DNA of 23,233 nucleotides from Chara braunii (lineage: Eukaryota > Streptophyta > Charophyceae > Charales > Characeae). Position numbers and translations under genes: made by a program. Of the stretch, positions 1 through 10,470 are shown piece by piece. Positions within the stretch are counted from its first letter, which is position 1. Every line of letters starts with the position of its first letter. Location of the stretch: assembly GCA_003427395.1 (NCBI GenBank), contig BFEA01000009.1, forward strand, positions 3,527,033-3,550,265. Reading direction: 5' to 3'. Below the pieces are notes generated by a model that saw nothing but the letters and a program-made list of their open reading frames with translations, was not told the origin of the DNA and made no database searches.

Positions 1-78
<78 letters not shown>

Positions 79-203
79 TTCCTTCTCTCGCTCTCCCCGT
101 ATCCCTTTCCCTTCTCTCTCTCTCCCCCCTCTTTCTCCCTTTCTCCTTTCCCTCCTTGCCTTTTCTCTCTCTCTCTCTCTCTCTTCCCCTCTCTCTCTCT
201 CGC
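1..203. repeat. CT/GA dinucleotide microsatellite
   Basis: Positions 1-56 are an uninterrupted (CT)28 run. After that the tract is interrupted by short T, C and CCTT pieces but stays almost purely pyrimidine to about 203. It probably continues upstream of the window. The strand is pyrimidine-rich here, whereas most of the next 22 kb of the + strand is purine-rich. It may be the tail of an LTR or simply a microsatellite. Confidence 0.97.
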
Positions 204-3045
204 ATCATCATCTGGCCCTCTGATTAACCCTTCTTCCCCCTCACTTGGAAGACATTGCTAGAACACGAGCGGAGAACGAGATCAGACCTCACTTGGTGGA
301 GAAAGAGGACAAGGGGGGGGTAGCCGGTCCTTTGTGCCACCAAGAAGGCAAGAGAGAGGACGTCCAAAAAAAGGAAGTGGGAGAGGCGGAATCCGGAAGA
401 AAGCATAAGTTGAAAGTGAGGTCAGTTTGACTCAACCATCTCCCTGACTGCATGACTATGAGAAGAGAATGGGCTGATTGAACAACAAGAGGGAACAATG
501 AGCAGCCAAAGGACTTGAAAGAATAGGCATGTGGGAAGGGCTATGTGTTGACCCCGGATGGGGGATTGTATGGATCTTTTTGTTTGTGTGGGATTGTGTA
601 GGTAAGTGATGGATAAAGATGCCTTGAGCGGGATAGGGGCAAGTGGAACCGGGCATCAAGAGGGAAAGGGAAGAGGGCGTAGGGGCTATGGAACCCTTGA
701 CATAGAACTACCCCATGGATATGACTTGTGCGTTTGAAGACTTGGGGTGCAAAGGGGAGTGTTGTCATGCCAAGGAAAAAGTGATGTTGTGTGTGCATGC
801 ATATGAGGACCCCGAAAAGACTAAGGGGCCTACTTCAATAAGGTGGGAAGCAAATTGAGAGATCTGATGGATGCGTATAGGCGAGGGGAAGGACTGCCCC
901 ACCGCACCCCGATGACGCCATATAGCCAAAATGCTTAGGGAAATGGTGCGTGGCCTAAGGATGACGCTTAGCCTACGCACAAGAGAAGAGCAAGGCTCAA
1001 AGAACCCCTGGACTGCCTGCGTATTGGAAGGAGCAGTTGCTTGAGAACACAATAATGAATCAAAAAAAAAATCAGTGTTGCGGAACGACCAGCGAGACTA
1101 CCACCCGGCGTGAGGGCTGAGCTACATCCCCAATGTCAAAGCTCTCTCTCGCGATGGCCCACCCCCATCCATCGTAAAGCTCTAGGTGGGGGTGACCTTG
1201 GGACGAATGGCCCGTGCCCTGAGCATGAGTGTGGGCGGGCCGAGCCAACTGGGACCCGCAGTGGGGTCGACTAAAGCTCGAAAGTCTACCGGGGTTTGGC
1301 CCTACAACAATGGTGGAGGTGACGGGCATGGGGTTAAATTGACCCTTGCGATTCCGATGGGGGCGTCCGACGCATTGACGTGTAGACAACCCAAGATAAG
1401 GAAAATGAACTTGTGATTGCCCTTTCCCTTGCAAGAATCAGATTTGAGGGTGGCTAGGCGCATGGCATGGCCAGGCCTGGAGGTATAACATGCGTGCTAT
1501 TCACTTGATCAACCATTTCCTTGTGGAATGGTTCTAGCCCTTCTTCGTCCGGTGCTAGTGTTCGCCAGTCTGGGGAAGCCTTGGGCAAGTCGCAGGTCGA
1601 CCCTTCCTCTTCGTATGAAAGAAGGGCTCCGGTTACCTGGCAGGCGGTTGGTGCTTGGCCTAGGCCAGGCACCAATGAAAATCCCACGGCGGAGTGATCC
1701 GACCGGACGGGTGCCCTTCTATCTCCTTCTTTGAGCTCAGTGGGTTCATGCACTTTGCACCTTTTTTTGAAATGCTTGAAGGAACCAATATGAACACAAC
1801 GGGTTATCAAAAAGGAACAATCCCACCCTATGAAAGGACAGACAAGTGAAGAGGAGGGAATGAAGGGAATTGCTAGACTCCAAGGAAAACTAGCTCACCC
1901 TGGAAGACTCTCACGAGAATTAACCAACCACTATGTATGAAAGTAGGGGGAGTGACACTCATTGTCCTGAGAGAAAATCTGTGAGTTATGGGTAGGAAGC
2001 GCTGGGTGCACCAAGGGAAAGGCACTTGTACTATGTGTGTCCCACTTGGGACTTGTGATTGCATAATTGGGATTTCGAGCATCCTGCCATTTGGAAGGAA
2101 ATGATTGGTTTGCGCCGGCCGGTGCGGGATGCGAGTTGGTCGTCCTCTTTGAAGTTCACCGGGTTCCGTGTGTGGGGGTCGGGCCACCGGACTGTCAGGC
2201 AAGGGTTGGTCTCGTCGGCTGACTAGTAGCATTCTCACCGGAGCGGTCCGAGCATGGCTCGATAATCTTGCCCAGGTGGGATGTGAAACCTCTTCAGGCG
2301 GGGCGGCTGCTTGGCGGCAGACGGCAGGGGGACCACTACATATGGGGCAAGGAAGGAGCCTCGGAGGCGATTGAGAGCTTCTCGTAGCATGGCTTGGGAA
2401 AAACTATTCATTATCGGACCGATGGAAGTGAATGCCTGGACGGCTGGCTCCAATGGCCCTACCGAGATGTGTGGGGTGATTCCCGAGATTAATGGTGGGT
2501 ACACGAGCGGCAAGTCGGGATGGGGTATTCTGGGTAAGGAGGAAAGGGCGAAAGCCTTGCTGAGACCTGGGTACCGCGCTCGCGACGGTTGAGCTGTGCT
2601 TGAGGTATGGGATAAAACCCTACCGATAGTACCAGCGAAGAGACCATATTGGGATGGTCGGTGAGGAGATGACCGACCCGTATGTGAGGCTGCCTGAATT
2701 TCTTTTATGTGTTCCCCCTCTGTAAAAATTGATTGAGATTGGACTGTTGGACGGACACTCTTCTAAGTTTATTCCCCCTCCCTTCTAAGTCCACACGAGT
2801 GAGAGATGATCGGAATGAAGAAGGATAGAGGTCAATTGGAATGGAACCAACAGAAAGAATGTGGACAAGTGGGTGGCCAACCGAGGGAATTATGGGAAAA
2901 GAGGTACTTAGGAATGGGAAGGTAAATTAGGGAGACCTTAATGGGGGGTCTGAAATAATCCTCATTTAAGAAAAGGGGTTGCCCTGACCAGAAGAACCGG
3001 TTGGTACTCTTTCATGAAAAGCAGGGGCCGGGTGCTGGAAACAAG
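204..3045. other. 2.8 kb with no convincing gene
   Basis: No frame here shows a recognisable domain. The longest reading frames are 90-121 codons, on both strands, with no shared motif. The parts 240-1050 and 2600-3000 are purine-rich on the + strand, like the retroelement downstream. The part 1080-2600 is more G+C-rich and strand-balanced, and holds minus-strand frames at 1454-1810, 1873-2238 and 2235-2513 that I could not link into a gene. A 24-bp palindrome lies at 1650-1673. This stretch could be a long 5' leader of the downstream element or older repeat remnants. Confidence 0.6.
1650..1673. repeat. 24-bp near-perfect palindrome
   Basis: The core TGGCCTAGGCCA is a perfect 12-bp palindrome, flanked by GGTGC on the left and GCACC on the right with one unpaired base on each side. 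No gene context explains it. Confidence 0.6.
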
Positions 3046-3847
3046 ATGACGCGATGGTTGTCTCCCCCGACTTATACCAGCGGTCCAGAGATGCCAGTAG
3101 ACGTAAAGGATCGGGTGTCGGTCGTCCTCCCGGAAGATGGGGCGTGGACAGACCTTGAACCAGCATATCAAACCATGATGCTGGATGAGAAAGACGCGTT
3201 CCTATGGATAGAGATGGTATGGGCTAATGTTAGCTTGACAAGGTTGTCACCAAGTTTAATGGATTTGGAGTTCCGGAAAACAGTGGAAGCTCGGGGGTGG
3301 GTCTACTTGTCGCAAGATGGGAAAAATGCTATGGTCATAGAATTGGCACTCGGGAATACGCCGGACGAATTGTTTAAGAAGGCGGCAGCGGAGGTCGTGT
3401 GGGCTGCGTGTCATCGAACGGAGATGGAAATGGAGAGGGTAGATGTGCGGGTGGAACTTGGGGATAGAGGAAGCATGAGGCGACCCGTAAGAACCATGCG
3501 ATGTGTGCTGCCTCCCTTCCTAGTGGATGCGGTTTTCGGAACTCGGAGCAGGCTAGTACGGATATGCCAGTGCATGACGAACCTCGGGCTATAGGCAGGA
3601 TTTCTTTCGGTTGTCAGTAGAAATGGGGCCGTTTGAGGAGAACTAAGCGGACGAACTGACCGAGATACTAAGTTGTCTTAGCTTAGACAATATCTATGTC
3701 TCTAGCCCTGTACATTGGGGGATAGCGTATAGAAATGTGGCAATAGGGGAGACATTTCTGGAGGGGGTGAAAAAGTTGTTCTACGACGGAGAGGACGATT
3801 TCGGTGATGAGGACGAGGATGAGGAGATAGAGGATTGGGACTTCTGA
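3046..3847 (+). pseudogene. Tandem unknown family, copy 1 (frameshift plus stop)
   Basis: This is the first of four consecutive homologous units. I do not recognise the family. The chosen start is ATG 3046, in the context AAGATGAC, which closely resembles copy 2. The N-terminal half has the family motif FLWIEMVW (a short hydrophobic strand, Ile/Val-Glu, then Trp), followed by a segment corresponding to the L-S-x-x-G-W motif of the other copies (here LSQDGK). The first frame stops at TAG 3592. The family's C-terminal block resumes one frame over at about 3580-3599 with FFRLSVEMGPF and runs to a very acidic tail ending in TGA 3845. A TAA at 3644 interrupts that second frame, at a position where the other copies have Lys or Gln. 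It is therefore a decayed gene with one +1 frameshift and one nonsense codon. The next copy starts only 64 bp downstream. Confidence 0.7.
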
Positions 3848-3910
3848 GAAGAGTGGGGAAACTTAACTTAGGGAGGACGGGTGACCTGGTATTGTGCAGG
3901 AAAGGGGAAG

Positions 3911-4665
3911 ATGACTAGAGAAGAAAGGATGATGGAATACCCCTTCAAAGGCTGGGAACCACGACGACTCAGAGGAGGAATAGAAATGCCTATACCAAAA
4001 GGGAACGGATGGAGAGGGACCACGTGCGATTGGATTGGGTTTGAGGTTACCCAAGACTTGTCATATGTATGGATAGAGCGGATTTGGAACCCGATAAGGG
4101 AAGAGGAAGGATGGGATGATATAGCAGAAGGCAAGGTAGAGCCAGTTGGAACGACTATCCTTTCCGAGGATGGATGGCACTTGTTTTGCACCATGTTAGC
4201 AATGGGACAGGACCCGATGTGGCTTCTAGGGGATGCAGAGGCCCGAACCCGAAAGGAAGGCAAGCTGTTCGCCAACGAGGGATGGGACGAAGTTAGTAGC
4301 AGGGTTGTGATGGGAGGATGGAAGGACTCAAACCTCCAAGTCTACGGATAATGGTTTGGGTACCGGAATTCATAGCCGAGTGGTTTGGGGGGTTTGAGCA
4401 CATTTTAGAAGTAGCCGACTCCATGAGAAGGGTGTATATAGAGTGTGCCTGGTTGACTGAGGAGTTCTATAGGCTCTCATTGAAATATGGGCCCTTCTAC
4501 GGAGATAAAGCCGAGGAAGTCATCATAGTCCTAAGAATAGGCAAGTATGACCGCTTAGAAGTAAGCGCGAAAGCTTGGGACGCCATAGTTAGCCGGGAGG
4601 CGGCGGCCGTGCCATCCTATGTGGACGATGTCTTTTTGCTGTTTGAGGTGCGGTGGCTTGATTAG
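3911..4665 (+). pseudogene. Tandem unknown family, copy 2 (one frameshift)
   Basis: The second unit of the family starts at ATG 3911. The shared motifs appear in the same order as in copy 4: YVWIERIW near residue 55, then LSEDGW about 40 residues later, then an A-M-G-x-D-P turn, then VVMGGWK. The frame ends at TAG 4349. The homologous C-terminal block continues in a different frame from about 4320, with a V-P-E-F-I segment, then YRLSLKYGPFYGDKAEEV, and ends at 4665. A single indel between about 4320 and 4345 explains the break, and I see no other lesion. Function is unknown. There is no signal peptide or membrane helix, and the protein looks soluble and mixed alpha/beta with many Trp residues. 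Comparison with copy 4 supports the joined reading as one ancestral gene. Confidence 0.7.
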
Positions 4666-4929
4666 AAGGGTTCAAAGTTCGAGCGTCACGGGAAGGACGG
4701 AGTATGGAGGATGCATGTGATTTAGGATGTAACATAAGAAAGGGGCACGTACATTAGTCAGCAAGGGACGCGAGGAGGCCAAAGTAAAGGCAGGCATGGA
4801 AACGGGATAGCAACAAGAACCAGTGTACGATAAGTAGGGGGGGCGGTTGAAAGACTAAAACACGAAAGGCGTGGAATCTCGGTGGGTGCAGCAAACAAAC
4901 TAAGAAAGCAGGGAAGGAGACATTGCGAA

Positions 4930-5721
4930 ATGGGCCGGCGAATGACGTTCAGGGAGGATAGACCTCGTGGGATCCTGCCACCAAGAATGTCAGAAGGCAG
5001 GGTCGAAATAAGCCTGCCGGCAAGAAGTACGGTAGGCAATCCAGTAATGGACTGGGTGAGGGTAGAGTTGGTGGAAGATACGATGTACCTAGTAGTGGAG
5101 CTGGAATGACGTGCGAGAGGGGAGTTCGGGAGCGTAGACTTAAATCGCCCGGGGCGTGTACATGCGACGGGATCTTTACACCTGTCGGAAGAGGGATGGC
5201 GAACCTTTGGGATTGCTTTGGCTTCCGGGGATGACCCCGTGCGAATGTTTGAAGGGGCATGACAAATAACCTAGTGGGAGGGGTTTGAGTTTGCAGACCC
5301 GGGACGAGATGACGTAACGGCGGAGGTAAAAGTCACTGCAGCAGGGGTCTTTGAGCTACCAAATGAGGTCGTACGGATGAGTCTACCGCCCTTCCTGCTA
5401 AGACAAATGGGGGGCATAGAACGAGTGGAGCAGGCGGTGACTGTCGTAACGAGGCTAAATTTTGACGAAGCATTAATGTACCGAGAATACTATCGGGCCT
5501 TTCTAGAGATGGGGCCTTTCGGGGATGAACAGGGCCGCGAAGTGTTTTGCATTCTACGAGCGGCAATAGATACTAGGCCGGGAGTCCCACAAATAAATGA
5601 CGAGGCCTTGTGGGGAGTCATCCGGCGGGAGGTAGGCCGGGGCGCGACCTACATAGACGACCTGTACCGATTGTACGAACAGCCAGAAGAGGCTACTGCT
5701 TCCGGAGGTGTGGAGGGATAG
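4930..5721 (+). pseudogene. Tandem unknown family, copy 3 (three in-frame stops)
   Basis: The third unit stays in one frame throughout, but stops interrupt it at TGA 5107, TGA 5260 and TAG 5272. Either ATG 4930 or ATG 4942 could be the start; 4942 lines up better with copies 1, 2 and 4. Motifs in order are RVEISLP, YLVVELE, LHLSEEGW, a Leu-Pro-Pro-Phe-Leu segment, and FLEMGPFGDEQGREV. TGA 5107 falls exactly where the other three copies have the conserved Trp after the I/V-E-x-x motif, so it most likely arose from TGG by a G-to-A change. The C-terminal segment ends with YIDDLYRLYEQ, which matches YVDDVFLLFE of copy 2. There is no frameshift, so this copy may be younger or less damaged by indels than copies 1 and 2. 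The family is unrecognised. Confidence 0.7.
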
Positions 5722-5885
5722 TTGGAACCACAAAAGAAAGTGTAAAAACACGAAGGGCAAGGGGGCAGTAGGTGAACGGTTTCTAAGGATTGGCTGTAAC
5801 ACTTTCTATGTGGATCATGCAAGAAATCACCAAGGCAACCATGGCAGCAAGACGCGAGCATATGAAACTTTAGGCTCGTGTGCGA

Positions 5886-6656
5886 ATGGCGCGCCAACCC
5901 CGGTACCCCGGACCGCCGTGGAATAACGGTGGGCGCTGGGAAGTATCCCTCCCGTCGAGTTCAACTTATCGGGGGTTCGATATAGAATGGCGGGTTGTGA
6001 CTTTGGGGAGGGACGCCGTCTTCATGTTGGTAGAATGTCGGTGGACAGGGATGAGACTCGACCGAGGGCCCGGGGACGATATGTTTTCCAATCTGGAAGT
6101 TACTGGGACCATGTATCTGCCTGAGATCGGCTGGCACTCGTTGGGGGTAGAGATAGCACAAGGTCACGAGCTGGCGCCGGTTTTTCAAAGGGCCGCCCGG
6201 ACGCTGACCCGGATAGGACAATCAGTCAGGGGTAGAAGGAACGTGGGCTTACTTACCCGGGTGGAAATGGGGGGATGGCGTGAGTTCAGAGCACCAACCA
6301 CACCGCTGAGGTGCCGGGTTCCCCGTTTTATGATAGATCTCGTCTTCGGGAGCCTCGCAAGGGCGCGAGAGCTGGCAGACTCGGCAATAATGTGGGCAGA
6401 CCACTTTCCCTCTCTAACCATCGGGATGTTCTATGTTGTCGCCATGAGGCATGGGCCGTTCTGGGGAAACAAGGCCCACGAGTTACTGGAAGTCATCCAT
6501 ATCCTGATATTTCGTGCACCCTGGCTAGACCAGTCAGGGCACGAACGCATAATCCAAAGGGAAATCGAGATAGGGGAGAATTATCTAACGGGGGTGGCTG
6601 AGCTATTCGAGGAGCCGACCGAACCGGAAGAACCACGAGGGCGCGAGCGAGACTAG
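5886..6656 (+). CDS. Tandem unknown family, copy 4 (open, 256 aa)
   Basis: This is the only uninterrupted member of the four-copy family, from ATG 5886 to TAG 6654. I do not recognise its function. The N-terminal 20 residues are basic and Pro/Gly-rich. Then come WEVSLP, FMLVECRW (residues about 50-57), MYLPEIGW (about 79-86), VEMGGWREF (about 130-138), CRVPRFMIDLVFGS (about 147-160), and a helical C-terminal block containing MRHGPFWGNKAHELLEV. The tail is acidic and ends EEPTEPEE. No transmembrane segment or signal peptide is visible. Across the four copies the most constant features are the I/V-E-x-x-W motif, the G-W motif, the V/L-P-x-F motif and the G-P-F motif. It lies 460 bp upstream of gag on the same strand, so it could be an accessory gene of the retroelement. 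It could instead be a host gene array into which the element inserted. Confidence 0.65.
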   Translation: MARQPRYPGPPWNNGGRWEVSLPSSSTYRGFDIEWRVVTLGRDAVFMLVECRWTGMRLDRGPGDDMFSNLEVTGTMYLPEIGWHSLGVEIAQGHELAPVFQRAARTLTRIGQSVRGRRNVGLLTRVEMGGWREFRAPTTPLRCRVPRFMIDLVFGSLARARELADSAIMWADHFPSLTIGMFYVVAMRHGPFWGNKAHELLEVIHILIFRAPWLDQSGHERIIQREIEIGENYLTGVAELFEEPTEPEEPRGRERD

Positions 6657-7116
6657 GATCCGCAGGCAGACCAATAGGGCAGGTCCAATATAGTTCCCTG
6701 CGTACGGAAATCCACCGATGGGAATAAGAAAGGGGCCTCGGACCCGGATGGCTAAAACCGACTAGAAAAACAAAGAAGGGGGTAGACTCCTAATGAGTGA
6801 CCATAACCCGGAGGGGAAAAAAACGGGAAACGCTGCTCGGGAAGGCTTCCCCTAGCAGGATGCCTAGCCCGGACTCCCTCACGTCGGCCGAAGGGACAAG
6901 GGCACTACAAACGGGCTTGTGATAAAGGAAGCCAGTCACGTTCATAGCTCGGCTACCGCCCAGTCGTGGCCCCTCCTTAAGGAAGGGCAATCAGGAAACG
7001 AGGATGGGAAAGGAGGCTATACAGATAAGCCAACATGGCTGGGAGCCTAGGAAACCTAAAATACCTCGTATTGCGTGTGTCCTGGGAATTCTTTGGCTTA
7101 TGCAGAACTAGGCAAA
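6657..7116 (+). other. 460-bp gap between the tandem family and gag
   Basis: No gene is visible. The stretch is purine-rich on the + strand like its neighbours. I looked for an LTR end or a tRNA primer-binding site in front of gag and did not find a convincing one. That suggests the 5' LTR of the element lies further upstream, before the four-copy family. Confidence 0.55.
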
Positions 7117-8769
7117 ATGGCAACGGAGGAGGAGACAGATAATCATAAGAGTGAAGAAGAACCGGGCTTAGGAGGCAGTGCCGCACAAAGCGAAGGGGGG
7201 TAGAAGGACAGAGAATCGATAAACCCGGATGGTACCAAAGGGAACCGGAAGGAGATCTCCACAGGGGAAAGCTCGGGGAAAGCTGGGGGAAGCAGGCAGG
7301 GGACTCAGGGGACCAAGGAAGGCAGGAATAAGGATAGGACAAACCCCGGGAACTCGGAGGGAGTCGTGTCTAAGAAAGTAAGAGTCACGGATACGAGGCG
7401 CAGACTAGCCGAGATAGACAAAAGGACTGCGGAATACAAGGCGAGATTGATTGAGGAAATGATGACTGGGAACGAAGAAGGTTCAATGCAGGAGGAACCC
7501 CGGGACGAACGGAGAACCGGCCGAGGTGGGACTGGACAAGGGGGTAAAGGTAGTGACCGTGGGGGAACGCCGAGCAAAAGAAGGAAAGAAGGGGAGAACT
7601 CTCCGGGGATGGACGCGAAAAAGGCTACGACCCCGCCAGCCATAGATAGTAGGGCTAGCCACCTGCCGACCACGCCAGCAGTGACGCGAGGGTGCGAAGG
7701 ACTCTGGAGCCTTAGGGAAAGAGTGTTGGGATGGTTTGACCCAGAAGGAACTACGAAAACCAGGGAGGGACAGAAGGCCGGCAAGGAAGGTCCGGATAAT
7801 AGTGTGACAGGCGAGGCCAGCAGCTCCGAGGGCGGCCTTAAGAACATAGTGTCGTCCCTCGCGCGAGCACTAAACAAAAATCAAGGCTACCTAGCGGATG
7901 CTAAGAAAAAGTTGACGTTTGATGGGGCGAACATCACGAAATTCCTGATAGGTTACGAGAACCTGGCTGCGCTGTTGAAATGGACCGAAGAGGAGAGGAT
8001 AGACCACCTGGGACAGCATGTGTCTTTGAGCCTAGGACGAGACATAATGGCCATCGTAGCCGCGAGCCGGTCTTGGAAAGAAACCCGGGATGTGATGATG
8101 AGAAAGTATCTGGCAGCAGAAAAGGTGGCAACGGAGGCCGATTTAGCTGCAGTCCAGAGAAAGAACTTCGCAACGTAGAATGACTTCCTACGGAAGTTTA
8201 CCTTGGTAGCACTAAGAATCCCCGGGGTTACGGATCGAACAATGAGTAAGTATTTCCTCAGAGAGTTCTCCGAGTTCGACAAGGACAAGATCCTGTCGGC
8301 TTACCAATAGACGAGCAAATTTGTAAACACCAGGGACGTTGATTTCAGTACGGTAACGGATCTGGTCGAAAAGACGGTAGTTACCGAGACATTGACCTTG
8401 CTTAAGGAAGGGGAGATTATAGACTTGACGAGTAGGACAGGCGACAAGGTGAAAAAGGGGATTGAAAGCCTATACGAACGGGTGCACGGAGTCGATAACA
8501 AGATTGAAAGGATGGAGAGCGCGTTACTAGTTATGCAGGCGCAAGTATCCCGTCCCCCCCTCCCGCCCCAGGAAGCAGTAGTTCCGCCAGGGGTGGCCAA
8601 TCGTGGATTCGGACGGAGAGATCCCGCTAACGAGCAATGCAAGTACTGTACCGCGATAGGACATTATGTGCGCGCGTGCCCAAAGCTCAACCATGATATT
8701 AAAAAACGAAGGTGTACCAGGTCATTAAAGGGGGAGATATTTGGACCACAAGGGGAACGAGTGAACTGA
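7117..8769 (+). pseudogene. gag: gag (capsid/nucleocapsid), interrupted
   Basis: The Gag protein packages element RNA into virus-like particles. ATG 7117 sits in a strong eukaryotic initiation context (AAAATGG) and opens the frame read by all later gag domains. The N-terminal 150 residues are highly charged and low in complexity. A more ordered capsid-like stretch follows at about 7860-8300. The nucleocapsid motif is CKYCTAIGHYVRAC at 8638-8679, an exact C-x2-C-x4-H-x4-C zinc knuckle at about codon 508. TAG stops interrupt the frame at 7201 (codon 29), 8176 and 8308. TGA at 8767 probably replaces TGG. All three TAGs could be former CAG glutamine codons. Frame continuity through these stops, without indels, shows one ancestral gag ORF. 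Downstream it passes into the protease by a frame change near 8812. Confidence 0.9.
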
Positions 8770-8810
8770 AACTCACCAGGAGGGATGCGGCGAGCCATTA
8801 TCATGCTCAA

Positions 8811-9844
8811 CGGGGCTAGAAATAATAGCCGTAGAAGCCGAACCGGTGGGCGAGATCATCTGGGATCAACGCCGGGGGCGCGGACCGCAGGCAAATTTTA
8901 TCTTGGAAAACGACGGACGTGATAGGGTGAACGCGACTACTCGGCTAGGGACGACTGGGAGAAGGATTAACCGCAACACCGTGATGGAGGAGGTTGTTGG
9001 AAGTTCGGAACCCCAGGCAGAGTCTGAGGCCGAGGAACCGGAAAAAGTCTATGGGAAACCTAGGGAAGAGGAGCCTGCCGACAAAGTTACCGCTGCCAAG
9101 AAGAAGTTTAGGTACCAAATCCCGATTTTATCCTTGCCAGAAATCGACGACACCATTAGCAAGTTACTAGGAACCATGGTGTCGGTGTCTTTTCAGACTA
9201 TGCTGCAGGCTAGCCCTAGGTTGCTCAAAGGGCTTAGACAACTGTTGACCCGCCGGCGAGTAGAAATAGGCAACAACCCCGAATTACCAGAAGGGGAGAG
9301 GGAGGAGGAAGTTCCGCAAGAAGTGGCTAACCTGCAAAGGAGTCGCGGGGACTTCGAGGATCTCGAGAAGGCCTTTGCAGACATTCGTTTGAGCTTGCCC
9401 GACCGAGAGGGCGGCGAAGTCATGAGATCGCCACCCGGGACGAAGCTTAGCTTTCATGCGCTACCCGTAGGGAAATTGAAAATCCAGATCGGGAATCATC
9501 ACACCGACGCATTAGTAGACGGGGGAGCAGAAATCACTCTCATAAGGAAAGATTTTGCAACGATCACGGGATGTACGGTAAACAAGGAAGTAACAAGGAG
9601 CATCCGGGGAGATGACATGAAAATCCCGTTCACTGGGTACGTCACGAAGTGTGCTGTGAAGGCAGGGGTCAGGGAATCGATCTGGTCGTTTCAGCGGATG
9701 ACCGTAATGGAGGAAATGGACCACGACATAATCCTCGGGAGACCATGGTGCGCGAACGTAGAGATGATAGGCATGCACTTGCACGATGGCTCGTACATGG
9801 TAGACATAGAGGACCCTGTGACCGGCCGGGGAGAGCTCATTTGA
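8811..9844 (+). pseudogene. pro: Aspartic protease region of pol (D-G-G active site)
   Basis: This segment continues the polyprotein in the +1 frame relative to gag, after a run of G at 8812-8815 that may have gained one base. An acidic linker (9000-9400) leads to the retropepsin-like fold at about 9450-9800. The segment ALVDGGAEITLI (Asp codon at 9518) matches the retroviral-type protease active site, and IILGRPWC matches the later flap/ILG motif (h-h-L-G). The usual active-site triad is D-S-G or D-T-G; here the middle residue is Gly. The frame ends at TGA 9842, but the same frame reopens directly downstream and runs into the gap, so this stop is probably a secondary mutation (CGA or TGG to TGA). 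The protease would cleave the Gag-Pol polyprotein. Confidence 0.85.
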
Positions 9845-10470
9845 CTCCTTGGAACGGGAGGAGACCCCCCGAAGGGAAAATTGGCAACATGGTCGCCGTG
9901 GTTCGAGGATAACACCCAGAAAGGGGCTTTCGCACGGATGGAGGGTATGAGAGAAAGGGTAGAAATCATGATTGAGGAAGCATTCAACAAAAAGGAGTGG
10001 ATCAAGATGGGCCTGCCCCAGAAGAAGAGGAGGCAGGAGGACGAAGTCCTAGGTGTTATGGTAGCGGAAAGGGAGTCAGAGGTCGAACTTGGTGCTAGCC
10101 TGCCCAAACGGAAAGAAGTACGCATAGACGTGCCGGAAATCGCACTCGAGATCCCCGATNNNNNNNNNNNNNNNNNNNNNNNNNNNNNNNNNNNNNNNNN
10201 NNNNNNNNNNNNNNNNNNNNNNNNNNNNNNNNNNNNNNNNNNNNNNNNNNNNNNNNNNNNNNNNNNNNNNNNNNNNNNNNNNNNNNNNNNNNNNTCGAAA
10301 GAGAGGTGCAAAAGGGATATTGCCTGAATGGGAAATTAGTTAGTATTCAACCACGAGTCATAGAGGCGACGGGGGCAATTCCGACTGTTCATTTTTCAGG
10401 AGAAAGATCCCGGAAGGAAGTGTTCGAAAGTACAAGCCGGTAGGGAGGAAAGCAAAACCGGTCTCGATCT
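9845..10470 (+). pseudogene. Protease-RT linker of pol, broken by assembly gap
   Basis: From 9845 to 10159 the protease frame continues as a charged linker. After the gap, a different frame carries the sequence (from 10297), and near 10400-10420 the reading passes to the frame used by RT (RKYKPVGRKAKPVSI). At least one real indel lies in 10390-10420. The frame relation across the gap cannot be judged because the N count may be an estimate. Confidence 0.6.
10160..10294. other. Assembly gap (135 N)
   Basis: This is a run of 135 undetermined bases inside the protease-RT linker. Apparent open reading frames that cross it are not evidence of continuity. Confidence 1.

Noticed and set aside
1454-2513. 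Minus-strand gene in the G+C-balanced stretch
   Set aside because: Three frames of 92-121 codons look partly protein-like, but they overlap, lack shared motifs and cannot be joined into a coherent product.
7305-7877. 190-codon minus-strand ORF opposite gag
   Set aside because: It is the shadow of the purine-rich gag sequence, and its Pro/Ser/Leu-rich composition is typical of such antisense frames.
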